Of a DNA stretch of 64,000 bases, positions 21,750 through 33,418 are shown in pieces. Below the pieces are notes generated by a model, which saw only the letters and a program-made list of their open reading frames with translations, was not told where the DNA came from and ran no database searches. Source of the DNA: Liopterus haemorrhoidalis (Eukaryota; Arthropoda; Insecta; Coleoptera; Dytiscidae). Within the stretch, counting starts at the first letter, position 1, and the number at the start of each line of letters is the position of its first letter. The translations under genes and the position numbers were made by a program. The stretch is taken from NCBI GenBank assembly GCA_963971575.1, contig OZ020618.1, positions 48,126,509 through 48,190,508 of the forward strand. The letters run 5' to 3'.

Positions 21750-22575
21750 CTTTGTTCAAGAAAACATTATCCCACAGAAAAAGGTAATGACAGAAAGTAA
21801 AATAAACTGGTGGATTGAACTTACCAATGTTCACGCTATATCTCTGCCAAATATCTTGGAACAATAATGGGTATTAACACCACGAGTAAATAAACAACAA
21901 ACAAGTTAATTTTTACTTCTGTTATCACAATTCATTTTATGCGTCATAAAAACACGGGGAATCCTAGAATCGTACTGTAAATACAACTAACATGACATCT
22001 GTGATCTAAGTGGTCACTGTTTTCAAATATAAGTGCCTAGATGGTACCACCAAGCTGTACTACTTAACTTTTCAGGGTACAACATACTCAAGGTACAACA
22101 CTTTCCCCTACGTATTTTAAACAAAATAGTCGGTATTCAATATTATCACAAAAAATTAGTATCTAAAGTCTATAAATACATGGCCGTGAAACTCCGTTAG
22201 ACAGAGATGTACTAAATTAGTAAGGTTTCCTCCCAAGGAAATTTAAGATTAGGTTTGACTCAAGGGACTAGCCGGGATCGAATTGGAACTTTTTAATTAG
22301 GCCCTAATCACTCTTAATTAGTGTCTTGTGAGCTACATCCTAATTGAATACATTAAGATATTGACACAAATATCACCTGCTTCCGTAACTGAACATAGTT
22401 TTTTTAGAAATATGGTAAATTTATTAAAATATATTATTATTAATTTGTGCAGAATTAAACCATAGTTTGTATAATTCAAGAAAAAATAATATTGAATACA
22501 GTTACAATGCAATATTGTTATACTTTATAATTAAGAAATATAAGTAATTGATATCTTCCAAAAAAAAAAAAAAAT
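21750..22575. other. Noncoding stretch
   Basis: I see no gene. GGTACAAC-like words recur at 21690-22100 (AAGGTACAAC, AGGGTACAAC), possibly subterminal repeats of the neighbouring pogo-type element, but I could not pair ends. Confidence 0.4.
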
Positions 22576-23190
22576 GATATGATGTGTGAATTTTCACACA
22601 TTTCAGGGTTCGCCGGTATTTAGTAAGTGAATGATGATTATTTGCGATGCCAAAACAAATTTTATGTTAAAATATTTTTTTGGTAATTTTAATTTGAATG
22701 CCTAATACCATTATTTAGGTTTCTATATATGTGCAGTATTTTTTTTTATATAGCAAGGTTCATTAAGATTTTGAAAATTGCGCCTATGGCTGATATTGGT
22801 TGCTTTAAGTCACAAGCTCCGCCCTTCTGATTTCGTATATATTGAAACAGAATTAAATTATAATTTCAACACTTCCCACTGGTTATTAAATTTACGATTT
22901 TAAAAATTGAATGCAACATTTGCGAAAATATAACTAGAATTTTGACAAAATCATTTAAACAAAATAAAAATGCAAAAAAAAAAACAGAATAAATAAAATT
23001 GTGACAGGAAGCGAACCGTAGTTTGCAACTTAGGAAGCGAGAACGCTAACCATTAGACTACCAACGTTTACTTGTTTAATATGTTATATAACGAATTAAA
23101 TATTTTACATATTTTAGTTACAAACACAGAACATGCGTTATTTTCCGAAAATATAATATGATCAAACATTCCTATTGTACTATTCCGGTA
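22576..23190 (-). mobile_element. HINE-type element C3, microsatellite half missing
   Basis: The left edge holds the stem-loop GTGTGAATTTTCACAC and TTTCAGGGTTCGCCGGTATT. The right-hand half of the family follows (CATTAAGATTTTGAAAATTG, CTTCCCACTGGTTATTAAAT), then a tRNA-like cassette at 22999-23066 and the start of the other half (TATTGTACTATTCCGGT), where it breaks off at about 23190. The GTCT array and its terminus are absent. Confidence 0.85.
22999..23066 (-). other. tRNA-like cassette of HINE C3
   Basis: On the minus strand, TGGTAGTCTAATGGTTAGCG is a very good A-box and D-arm. About 30 bases later comes ACGGTTCGCTTCCTGTC, a B-box with one or two changes. The length of about 68-73 bases is that of a tRNA. 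Confidence 0.6.
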
Positions 23191-23205
23191 TGAAACGAAT
23201 GTAAA

Positions 23206-23526
23206 AAAAAATGCAGTTTGTGTAAGAGCAACTCCATTTATTTATGTGTAAAATGTAAAGCACATCTGTGCCCAGAGTGTTTTGAAATGTTTCATCCCAA
23301 ATAAGTTCATATTTCATTCATAAATAAAATAATTTGCTTATTACATGTTTACTTATATTTGATATTATTATTAGCCAAGGGTGCGTATACGCATCCTTAT
23401 ATTCCTGTAGAGTTAAGCATATATATTTTTTCAAAATGCAATAACTGTCTAAGTTGATGTATATTAATTAATTTGCATTACAAGATTTGTAAAAATATTT
23501 TTTATAATAGCTTGTCCATTAATGGG
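23206..23526 (+). pseudogene. piggyBac transposase C-terminus and right end
   Basis: The codons at 23206-23304 give KKCSLCKSNSIYLCVKCKAH and LCPECFEMFHPK, then TAA. The CxxC, CxxC, CxxCFxxxH pattern is the cysteine-rich, zinc-binding C-terminal domain of piggyBac transposases. Downstream, GGTGCGTATACGCATCC (23380-23397) is a near-perfect palindrome. The element ends ATTAATGGG just before TTAA at 23527-23530, the piggyBac end pattern. The rest of the gene is missing and the HINE fragment C3 abuts its left edge. Confidence 0.8.
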
Positions 23527-23530
23527 TTAA

Positions 23531-24430
23531 ACGGTTATTTACATATTTCATCAATTATATTTTATAAACTATCTTTCAGTGCAATGCCTGTCTACAAATA
23601 TTAAAATTTATGTCGAAATATAAAATATTGGAAATAAATAAATTAATTTTGTCTGTTAATGAAATATAAAAGCCACAAATAATCAATTTTGACATATATA
23701 TCATTTTTACAAACCTACAGATATATTTAATCATAAAGTAAAAATATAACATAAAATATAGGTTAGCATATATTTGGTTATTGAATTGTCAATCGAATAT
23801 TAAACAAGCAATTAAAAACCGATATATTTACAAAGCCCTACAAAAAGCAGCAAATACATCAAACATTTATTATCTACACAAAATTGGTGACAGTTATAAT
23901 TGAAACTTCAAGTGCCATACTCATGTTCGCTCGTCGATAACAAATTCTATAACCCTCATCTCCAAACGACTAAATTGATAATATAAATTGGAATACTATG
24001 TCGATTCTACTCTGGAATTAACTTTTTTGAAGTTATAAGCTGGTATATAAATGAGGCCTTACGGGTGTTCAGATACAGATATTTTATCTTAATAATTCTG
24101 GACATTGGTTTCCTGTGTGTCACCTACCCTGAAGAATTGGGGAAGATCGGGCAAATTGACGAGTTGAGCAAGATAAAGATTCGTAATTTTTTGGAATGGT
24201 CAAGTAATAGTTCTATGTCTATAACTTGACTAGTACGAGACCAGAGCCCCACACAAATTGAATAGACTCTAACACAAATGGCATTCATTTAGTCATTGCC
24301 TGACGGAAATAAATGGTGGAAATGTTTGTTGGATATTTAGTCTAAAATCTCCAAACAAACGTGGACAAAGAACGCGTTAGTCAAATTAAATAATAATTGG
24401 CATGAGTGTTTGAATGTTGAAAAAAAATTT
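23531..24430. other. AT-rich noncoding stretch
   Basis: I see no gene or recognised repeat. Confidence 0.45.
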
Positions 24431-25399
24431 ATGTGAAGTGTGAATCTTCACACATTTCTGGGTTTTGCAGGTATTTAGTAACTGAATGATGATCATTTGG
24501 GATGCCAAAACAAATTTTATATCAAAATATTTTTTTATGAATTTTAATTCGAATGCCTAATACCATTATTTAAGTTTCTAAATATGTACAGTATTTTATT
24601 TATACAGCAAGGTTCAGTAAGATTTTTAAAATTGCGCCTATGGCTTCCATTGGTTGCTTATATCATAAGTCCCGCCCTCTGATTTCGTCAAACAGAATTA
24701 AATTATAATTTCAACACTTCCCACTGGTTATTAAATTTACGCTTTTAAAAAATAAATGCAACATTTACCAAAATATAACTAGAATTTTGACTAAATAATT
24801 TAAACAAAATAGAAATGCAAAAAAAATACAGAAAAAAATAAAATTAACAGGATTCGAACTCTGCAACGTTCGCACGTCAATTTACAAAGTGCGTTACGAA
24901 ACCATCTGAGCTACCAGAGTTTCTTATCTGAAGTGTTACATAGCGAAATAAATATTTAACATATTTTAGTTAAAAACACAAAAAATGCATTATTTTCCGA
25001 AAACATAATCTGATCAAAAATTCCTGTTGTACTATTCCGGTTCATACCAATGTAAATCACTTAGAATTTTTTCAGATTTTTAGTTTAAACCATCTGGGCT
25101 ACAGGGTGTGGGACAAAAAATTTTTTGCACAATTTTGGCAAAAATTGCGTAAAAATAATTTATTTTGCAAAAATAAAATTTTGATCGTTAATCCACGTAC
25201 TAAGGGCTTTCATTTGATACCCTACTCAGAATTTTAAAAAAATATTTTTTTTTTTGATGAGCACATTTTTGTTTATATTTTTAGGGGGATATGTTTTTTA
25301 GATGTTTTAGTATTTTTCCTATGTGTTGGTCAAAGAGTTGTATAAGCATGCCAAATTTCAACTCTCTAGGTTTAGCCGTTTGGCTACAATTTTTACCGA

Positions 25400-25477
<78 letters not shown>

Positions 25478-25525
25478 GACAAAATGACGGTATAAGGGTT
25501 TTTTGGTCATACCTACAAAACCCTA
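24431..25525 (-). mobile_element. HINE-type element, complete copy C4
   Basis: This full-length copy is reversed. The left edge is ATGTGAAGTGTGAATCTTCA, then CACACATTTCTGGGTTTTGCAG and the right-hand half. The tRNA-like cassette lies at 24847-24921. The blocks CTGATCAAAAATTCCTGTTG and GTTTAGCCGTTTGGCTACAA lead to a CAGA array at 25401-25478 and the end CATACCTACAAAACCCTAAA. The length is about 1.1 kb. It matches C1 in all blocks except the cassette, and noncoding RNA is the only plausible product. Confidence 0.9.
24847..24921 (-). other. tRNA-like cassette of HINE C4
   Basis: On the minus strand, TGGTAGCTCAGATGGTTTCG is an A-box and D-arm nearly identical to those of real tRNAs. GAGTTCGAATCCTG follows at a tRNA-like distance as a canonical B-box. 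Confidence 0.65.
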
Positions 25526-25644
25526 AAAACGAGCTAGACTTACATATATAGAACAACCGTGAATTCGTCAATATTAAGTGTTATATTGCCTACAAATAAT
25601 AAATATTCCCTTTACACTTTTGTATTATTATTTTTATATTTTTT

Positions 25645-26183
25645 ATTTGGACAAAAGGACATAGTGGTACTCTAGGAAATGAAGCAGCGGATAAATTAGC
25701 GAAAGAAGCCACCAGCAAGGGTACTCCACTGGATATATCTCTCCCCCCAAGCGATATAAAACAGTTCTCAAAAAAAGAACAGAAAACATATGGCAAAGAG
25801 AATACACTGCAATGAGTTTGACTGTAGGAAAAATATATGCCGAGATTCAGCCGGTGATAAGAAAACCTTGGTTTTTTGATTACAACTGGAAAAGAGGTGA
25901 GATAGTTAAAATCGTACGACTAAGAAATAATCATGGGTGTTACCCAGCACACCTATACAAGATGGGCATAATTAAGTCGCCAGTATGCGACTATGAGTCT
26001 GATGCAACTATGGAACACATCATATTTGACTGCCTACACTTCACGGACGAAAGACGCGACTACATACAGGAATTATCAATAAACAGAATTAACGTTCCTA
26101 CAACAATGACGGAGTTATGCAGAAACGAAAAGATTTACAAATACGTAATAAAATTTCTCAACAACATAAAGCTAGACATTTAA
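25645..26183 (+). pseudogene. LINE ORF2 C-terminus with RNase H
   Basis: WTKGHSGTLGNEAADKLAKE (25650-25710) is the C-terminal motif of the RNase H domain found in I/Jockey/R1-related LINEs. A frameshift at the A-run at 25771-25777 breaks it. The rest reads REYTAMSLTVGKIYAEIQPV through KIVRLRNNHGCYPAHLYKMG to CDYESDATMEHIIFDC, a CxxC..H..C zinc-knuckle-like end, and stops at TAA 26183. A short 3' UTR and a (TA)n tail follow. The reverse transcriptase part is absent, as in a 5'-truncated retrocopy. Confidence 0.85.
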
Positions 26184-26384
26184 AACTGTTCTTAGAATTA
26201 ACTGTACATCTCTACTGTCTTCCCTTCCGATGGTCTGATTCCAGTTTGTATAAATCCCGCAGAGACGGACCCCTCTGCACTATACTTTCCTTCTTGTGTA
26301 CTTGTGCTATCCTCAGTTAGGAAATATTGAACAAATACCATGTCTGGCTCATTGTTCTAGTTAACAAAGGCCGTTAATAAAATT

Positions 26385-26386
<2 letters not shown>

Positions 26387-26447
<61 letters not shown>
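26387..26447. repeat. (TA)n microsatellite
   Basis: About 30 TA units directly follow AATAAAATTTAAATA at the LINE 3' end, so it is probably grown from the LINE tail. Confidence 0.9.
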
Positions 26448-26589
26448 TAGATTCTTAGTATAAGCAGAAGTATATAAGTAATATCCATATGTCTCTACTA
26501 CAATTCTTTCTTTTACCTATACGGATTTTATATATACGGATATAAAAAGATGCCTACCTATAAAAACAAACAATATACAAAAAAAATAA

Positions 26590-26812
26590 AATAAAATAAA
26601 AATTTGTTAAAACTAATTTATTCCAAAAATTTGTATTAAAACTGACACGAAAATAAATAAAAATGTCATTTTATAATACCTTAACCTAAAAATAGTAGAA
26701 TAGGTCTGATTTACAAAGCTTAAACAAAACGGCCGAAAAGCACGATTTAAATGATGAAAGTATCTAGATTACAAAATCTAGTTCCGCCTAACCTTTTGGA
26801 ACAGAGTTTATT
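26590..26812 (-). mobile_element. MITE fragment of the CAGTCTGTTCC family
   Basis: GCTTAAACAAAACGGCCGAA through CAAAATCTAGTTCCGCCTAA and CCTTTTGGAACAGA (26716-26810) is the reverse complement of the left part of the complete MITE at 61723-62131. The other end cannot be traced past about 26590. Confidence 0.75.
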
Positions 26813-27217
26813 TTCATTAAAGCCGCATTCAAAGCTCTTAAATCAATAGCTTATGGACTGTTCACTGTCATCAGAAAGTTTGACATATGATAAGACGTGA
26901 AACCGTTCAGACCTCCAAATTTAATACGCTGTTTGTTGTGGATTGTGCATAATTTTCTAAACTTATAGCTAGTGAGATGTTTTAATGAGACAGACATATA
27001 AACACATTGGCTATCGCATTCTATCAGTGACACCGTAGTTATCGAATGCCTTTACGTAACCTAACATATGTCATCATTAACAAATCTTGCTCAAAATTAC
27101 AAAGACGGACAGTAAATATGATCAATTTAGGTAATTAGGTAGTTAAAATCTAAGACAACAGAATTATAAGAACGATAATACATATAAAATATTTTACGAA
27201 GCTAGATAGTTGGTTTC

Positions 27218-28008
27218 AAAATTCACAGATGGAGGGCTATTCGTAACGTACTAATTTATAACAGATGTGAACGGTACATGGAACGTTAAAAGAATGCATT
27301 AAAGCATAACTCAGAGCGACACAACGAACAGTCTATAACTTATTAATTTAAAGAGGTCTGAATGTTGTAACTCCATCAAATATTTCTTGCTACCCGCTGG
27401 CCTCCAAATTTTAAAAGCTAGTACCGCTACTGTATTCTAGTTATTTTATTATTTTTATGCCTGAAGTAACTAAAATTAATATGCCGTACCGGCCAGTTTC
27501 TAATATATGCTACCCGCAATACACGGAAGTAAAACTGGTTGCGTACCCGTGTCAACTAACAAAATATGTTTTCTAAGTTTGTACACTAGGGTAATATAAA
27601 ATTCACAGATGGAGGGCTATTCGTAACGTACTAATTTATAACAGATGTGAACGGTACATGGAACGTTAAAAGAATGCATTAAAGCATAAAACAGAGCGGC
27701 ACAACGAACAGTCTATAACTTATTAATTTAAAGAGGTCTGAATGCGGCTTAATATCTATCTCTATGTAAAAAGTTGTAACTCCATCAAATATTTCTTGCT
27801 ACCCGCTGGCCTCCAAATTTTAAAAGCTAGTACCGCTACTGGATTCTAGTTATTTTCATTATTTTTATGCCTGAAGTAACTAAAATTAATATGCCGTACC
27901 GGCCAGTTTCTAATATATGCTACCCGCAACACACGGAAGTAAAACTGGTTGCGTACCCGTGTCAACTAACAAAATATGTTTTCTAAGTTTGTAAACTAGG
28001 GTAATATA
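27218..28008. repeat. Tandem duplication of about 380-410 bases
   Basis: Unit 1 (27218-27597) and unit 2 (27598-28008) both start AAAATTCACAGATGGAGGGC and end near ACTAGGGTAATATA. They differ at a handful of bases. Unit 2 carries 29 extra bases (CGGCTTAATATCTATCTCTA onward, at about 27743-27771) between GAATG and TTGTAAC. No gene is seen in the unit. Confidence 0.95.
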
Positions 28009-28329
28009 CGTACATTTAATAGGAAGTTTCAGAGTTTTCTTACAGTAGAATAGTTGTGAAAATGCCTGTTAAACTAAGTTGAAAAGTTTTCTAAATTATT
28101 GCTATAGGTGACTGAGCCACAAATAATTACATAAATATGTTGTATTCTGTACCATTAACCCAATGTTCCGCGGATGATACAGTGGTGTATACATTAGCGG
28201 TTGGCGGGTAAAATATTTGGGGGGACACTTTTTGATCAGTATATTGCAGTGTCCAGCCAACGGCCCGCGGGCCGAATCTGGCCCAATAATAAGTTTCAAA
28301 CGCCTCGCGTGAAATTTCTACCCCTTGTT
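28009..28329. other. Noncoding, with a GC-rich hAT-like motif
   Basis: GGCCCGCGGGCCGAATCTGG (28260-28279) resembles the subterminal text of many hAT MITEs, but no second end or 8-bp duplication is visible. Confidence 0.35.
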
Positions 28330-28339
28330 TTTTTAGAAT

Positions 28340-28765
28340 AACCCTTCCTCAAAAGGTTTTCGGAGTTTCTCCACTCCCCATGTCCTTAATTGATTTTCAG
28401 AATTTCTTCCCCACGTTCTAGAATGATTTTCAGAATTTCGCACACCCGTCCTCTGTGATTTTCGAAGAAAATCAGGAAAAACAACCAAAAACGTCGCATC
28501 ATTCTTCATCATAATGACAATACAATACAAGAAAAAAACATCGAATTAATGTCTCATTGCCCGTATTCGCCTGTTTTATCCCCTAATGACTTTTTATGTT
28601 CTTCAATGTCAAACAAAAAATGCGTGGACAGTGATTTTTATCACCACAAGAAGCTGTTGAAGCCTTCGAAAACCATGTTTTTGAGATACTAACTTCAGAG
28701 TGGAAAAAATGTTTTGAGAATTGGTGTGAACGCATGTTCAAACCTAACCTCTATCTATCGTTTTT
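28340..28765 (+). pseudogene. Mariner C-terminal fragment beside a short tandem repeat
   Basis: 28360-28460 has three units of about 38-40 bases around GATTTTCAGAATTTC. From 28450 the plus strand gives, across frameshifts, IFEEIRKNNQKRRIILHHND (block with the second catalytic Asp), then CPYSPVLSPNDF where other mariners have YSPDL..ND, so one family Asp is Val. It continues to EWKKCFENWCERMF-like text at 28700-28740. The N-terminal half is missing. This is a mariner family different from B, C, D, F and G here. Confidence 0.7.
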
Positions 28766-28769
28766 GAAG

Positions 28770-29428
28770 GGACCTATTGAAATAAACTATGGATGCGGGA
28801 AAACAATGAATGCGGGAATATAGAAAAAAACACATTAATACATATTTAAATGTTTAATATGTACATACATACATATTCTAAAAATGAGACATGTTTCAGG
28901 TATAAATCAATTTGTTTAAATAAAAAATATCGTAACAAAATAAAAAAGGAAGCTGTATGCAGGCAAAAAAAAATATACTTTGTATTGTATATAATCTTTC
29001 ATCGTCATTTGGTTTTTGGCATTTTTATTGCCGTAAGAAATCAATATTTTTTCGGTGTTACATTTTTTTCCGCATCAGTTATCGAATGTGCATAAAAATA
29101 AGTTTGAAAAAAACACGAAATTTGCTGCGTTATTTAAATGATGAATGCGGTAAAATGATGCATAGAGAAACGATCGATGCGATCTATTTTTGAGTGTTTT
29201 GTATGAAATTAATTCGGAACCGCAAGAAATAACGCGATACATACGGAAAAACTATTATTCAAGGAACGATAGATAGAGGTTTCACTGTAAATCTTAAAGG
29301 CGAATATTTTGAAAAGCAATAAAACAGTTTGTTCCAAAAAAGTTTTCTTTCTTAGTTTTTGTAAAAACTTTAAAGGTAGTCCTCGTATAAACAATAGTGG
29401 CCATACCAAAGAATAAGAGTGAGCGAAC

Positions 29429-29430
<2 letters not shown>
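28770..29430. other. AT-rich noncoding stretch
   Basis: Several overlapping short frames, none resembling a known protein. Confidence 0.4.

Positions 29431-29474
<44 letters not shown>
29431..29474. repeat. (GA)n microsatellite
   Basis: About 21 GA units. Confidence 0.95.
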
Positions 29475-29477
<3 letters not shown>

Positions 29478-29941
29478 AAAATTATTTTAATTAATTTTGA
29501 AATAAAACATAAATTGTCAATTAATCCTTTATGAATACTTCCTTAAAATTTAAATTAAATGGTGCAGCATTAAAATTTAAAGATAAAATAAATAATTAAA
29601 ATCAAGTATACAACTCCTGGTTTTACTTCGTTTTTAATAATTTTTTATGTTTCTCTCCAGAGTAATAAAAACATTTACATCGAAAAAAATTAACATTTTT
29701 GTTATGATTAAAACCCCAAAAATGAGTTTTGTTGGGCATAAAGAAGACTATGCTAGGTACACATCTTTCAGATCACAAAAATCTAAACAAAAACAGGTAC
29801 ATGTGACATAATAGAGCGAGTTCAAGAATTCCCCTGGTTAATTTTTACTACAGGGCCAAACCCACCCAATATTTACTATAAATTATAAAAATTCTAAATG
29901 TTGATTTCTTCATATATAAGTGCTTTAGTTTTTATATTTAG

Positions 29942-31203
29942 TATTAGGTCGTCAAGGATGAAATTTGTCGAAAAAAAGGCAAAGATAATATAAGGAATTA
30001 TTTTATTCATCGAAGTATACACCCATATTGTCTTTACACTTTTGCCATTTAAGCGGCAGGTTGTTCAAGCCGGTGGTATAAATCCCTGGCGGACGAGAGT
30101 CAATGAATTCCTGGAAGGCCAGTTTTACAGCAATGTCGGAATTAAGCTGTTTTCCTATCAAAAACATGTCCAAATTGCGGAAGAAGTGGTAGTCAGTGGG
30201 GGCTAGGTCTGGTGAGCATGGAGGATGATGAAGAAGTTCCAACCCCAATTCCTGTAGTTTTGTCACAGTCATTTGTGGTCTAGCGTTATCATGCAATAAG
30301 ATAGGATTGTTGACCAATCTAGGCTATTTTTCTTTAAGTTTTTGCATCATTTCGTCGGGTCAAAAACATTAGTATATACATCTTTTCTCAATAACAGTAA
30401 TCATTTCGTCCAGTTAGTTGCAGTATAATTCTGTAGTGATCGATGAGCCAGTTTTTTTTTTTTTTGTTTTTAAGTTACCTGTACGAAATTTGGCGAACCA
30501 ATTTGATATTGTCTGCTGCGTAGTAACACTAGAGCCAAATAGTTCCACGTAAGAACTCATACTTCATAATAGTGCCAATTTCCGACCGTTCTATTGAAGT
30601 AAATGGAAGTTTTTCCACTTTTTCCACTCCGATTGAGGCTTTTTCCACTGCGATTGTCAATTATGTGGGATCCAAGGTGAACAAATCTTTTTTTGACGGC
30701 TAAATGTTCATGCAATAGTGAATGTATGCTGGTCTCACTAATGCCCAAGGATACCTCAATCTTACGATAAGTCACATGACGATCTTGCAGTATCTGTTCA
30801 CGCACAGCATCAATGTTTTCCGGAACAACAACCGATTTTGGACGACCTTCACGAAATTTGTCCTTAAGCGAACTACGGCCATGATTGAAGTCGGCAAACC
30901 TTCGATAAACAGTAGTCCTTGATGGTACTTCATCTCCAAAAGTCGAATTAAGTTCATAGATGCACTGTTATTTGATTAATCAACGTCGAAAATTGTAAAA
31001 AATAATCGTTCGAAAATATTCACGATTTAATTCCATTTTAAGCCGAGATAAATTTTACTGTAAACAACACAAATAGCGCTCGTACGTCAGAACGTCCTGA
31101 GTACGTATGTCATCAAAAATGTCAAACTTGACGATAGAAGCTACAGTTGACAGATGGCAGCGCTAGTTTAGCGCAATCTCAAAATATAAGAGGCAACCCT
31201 CGT
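29942..31203 (-). pseudogene. Chimeric mariner: family C 5' half, family D 3' half
   Basis: On the minus strand the element begins near 31203 with CGAGGGTTGCCTCTTATATT, the family C end. ATG 31034 opens MELNREYFRTIIFYNFRR, then a stop, then HTH text VPSRTTVYRRFADFNHGRSS, REGRPKSVVVPENIDAVREQ and VSLGISETSIHSLLHEHLAV. At about 30600 the sequence changes to family D. It carries the D C-terminal region (LHHPPCSPDLAPTDYHFFRN, DMFLIGKQLNSDIAVKLAFQ, LKWQKCKDNMGVYFDE) and the D end CATCCTTGACGACCTAA. The two ends therefore do not match. The catalytic first Asp is absent and several stops are present. Confidence 0.85.
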
Positions 31204-31859
31204 GTCTACCCTAGAGAGAGATTAATTTATTAAGTCCGTTCCTACGCCCCTGTTTTCCAAGCTGTTTTTGTTGAATGCACCCCAAATTGGACGGTAAAGT
31301 ACGACGAATAAAAATAAATTCAATACCTATTCCTTTATTTTATGTAAATTTTCCAACTGTCAAATCTAATAAAAGAAATTCAAATTGAATTTTGTAAAAT
31401 TTTATGTGAAAAGTAGAAATATATCCTTACAAATAAGGAATACGTACGCAAGTGTTTTTCCGATAAGCCAATTAGGATGTTTTCCTTTTTCCTTTTCTGT
31501 CATTTATTCGCTTGTAACATTCCTTCACATGAGCGTCTATTGCAATGCACTTTTATTTGGAGTTCTGAGGGAATGTAGAATATAGAATGCGAGTCAGGAG
31601 CGTTCCACTGCGTTATCCAGGGAATATCGATTCACACCTTACAAGATTTTATACTTCTCACACTTTGATTGATTTATATATCGTCTTTTTTGATGTAAAA
31701 AGTTTTCAATATCTGTTGTACGCATCTGGAGTATTGTCAGCACGTATCTATGTACCAACAAACAAAATTATGTTTCCATATTGTTTTACTAGGAAAAAAA
31801 AAAAAACTATATTTGTTCATACATGCTGATGGACCTTGAATCCCTCGAAATACCCCTTA
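31204..31859. other. Noncoding stretch
   Basis: No recognised gene; two open frames at 31385-31829 have no family resemblance that I can see. Confidence 0.4.
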
Positions 31860-33418
31860 AACATGTTTCAACAATGAAATTTCCATAATCAAGACCATAG
31901 AAGAAAAAAACATTCCTCAATTAATTGACACCCTTCTAGCCAATTAGCCCTTAACAAAATCTATCTTAAAATTAGCGAAACAAACCCTATCAAATACGTT
32001 TCTTTACCTACTTTGGATCTATTAGTACCAAAATAGCTAACAAAATAAACTCTAGTAACGTCAGAGTTTCATTTAGGACTATCAGGTCGTCAAGGATGAA
32101 ATTTGTAGTTAATAATATTGCCAACTTTAACAGCTTATTATTTGGCATTGGCTTAATATTTTACCTTTCTGTTTTTTTTTTTTTTTGTTGGGAACTTACA
32201 CCTCTCGCCTGTTTAAAGAAATCATTGCATGCCGTAAAAAATAACAAAAACTTTTTAAAAAAATTAATTTTGTTGAAAATAGAACGGTCGGAAGTATGAG
32301 TTCTTACGTGGAACTACGCTATCGCAGACCGCGTGAAAGATTAATAGTGTATTTGGCTCTAGTGTTACTATACAGCAGACAATATCAAATTGGTCCGCCA
32401 AATTTCGTACAGGTAACTTAAACACAAAAAAAAAACTGGCTCATCGACCACAGCAGAAATATACTGCAACCAACTGGACGAAATGATGCAAAAAATTAAA
32501 GAAAAACAGCCTAGATTGGTCAACAGATCTACTCCTATCTTATTGCATGATAACGCTAGACCACACACTGCACAAATGACTGTGGCAAAACTACAGGAAT
32601 GGAATTGGAACTGCTTCATCATCCTGCATACTCACCAGACCTAGCCCCCACTGACTACCACTACTTCCGCAATTTGGACAACTTTTTAATAGGAAAACAG
32701 TTTAATTCCGACAATGCTGTAAAACTGGCCTTCCAGGAATTCATTGACTCTAGTCCGCCAGGGTTTTATACCACCGGCCTGAACAACCTGCCGCTTAAAT
32801 GGCAAAAGTGTATAGACAATATGGGTGCATACTTTGATGAATAAAATAATTCCTTATATTTGTAAATTATCAAACAACTTTGCCTTTTTTTCTACAAATT
32901 TCATCCTTGAGGACCTAATATTAACAATATTAAAAAATCTTTAGTAAATAATAAACACAAAGCAAATATACTGGACAAGAGTGGCGTTTAAATGTTAACA
33001 TGTGACACGTTTGGCTCCACTTATTGTGGCCAAACAGGAAGATATTTTGCCATCCGAATTGAAGAACACAGAACCTCCTGGAAGAAACAAAAAACTGAAC
33101 TTACATTCGGTGTACATCTGAACTCAGAAAAACTTTCTTCATACTTCAACCAGATGTCATTCATTCACAACCATAAGGCCGAAATAAAATTTATTGGAGG
33201 CGCCCGAGACTTGTCTACCACCCCTCTCATAGGGTTAACCTTATTAAATTCTTACCTGTAAACGGTATTAAAGATGAAAAGTTTGTATCTTATTTCATTA
33301 ATTTGAAAATGGCGAAAGCCAAAACTAATGAGCAGTTATTAAATAAAAATAGTGAAAATTTACAATGGTCGTTATTTCAACAATTATTAAATACCTCATC
33401 AAACTTTCATAAGCACTA
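31860..33418 (+). pseudogene. Penelope-like retroelement C-terminus, split by a mariner
   Basis: The left part, to 32081, gives broken retroelement text ending NSSNVRVSFRT. The frame resumes at 32919 as INNIKKSLVNNKHKANILDK and SGV, a stop, then LTCDTFGSTYCGQTGRYFAI and RIEEHRTSWKKQ. This is a GIY-YIG endonuclease domain (the GVYKLTC..C...YIGQTGR region) of Penelope-like elements, here with Cys for Ile/Val before GQTGR and a TAA in place of the first Tyr. After a frameshift near 33215 the end reads IKFLPVNGIKDEKFVSYF to NFHKH and stops at 33418. The reverse transcriptase is not present. Confidence 0.8.
32082..32918 (+). mobile_element. Mariner family D, deletion derivative (837 bp)
   Basis: The inverted repeats are TCAGGTCGTCAAGGATGAAA and TTTCATCCTTGAGGACCTAA, with TA at 32080-32081 and 32919-32920. 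The coding part is mostly lost. Text such as GSSVTIQQTISNWSAKFRTG remains near 32360-32420. From 32540 the C-terminal region follows: NARPHTAQMTVAKLQE, a frameshift near 32600, LELLHHPAYSPDLAPTDYHY with the third catalytic Asp, FLIGKQFNSDNAVKLAFQEF, LKWQKCIDNMGAYFDE and TAA 32844. It inserted into the Penelope-like frame above. Confidence 0.9.

Noticed and set aside
27218..28008. CRISPR or satellite array
   Set aside because: Only two units of about 400 bases are present; there is no short-repeat/spacer structure.
28260..28283. hAT end (GGCCCGCGGGCC)
   Set aside because: No second end, inverted repeat or 8-bp duplication found.
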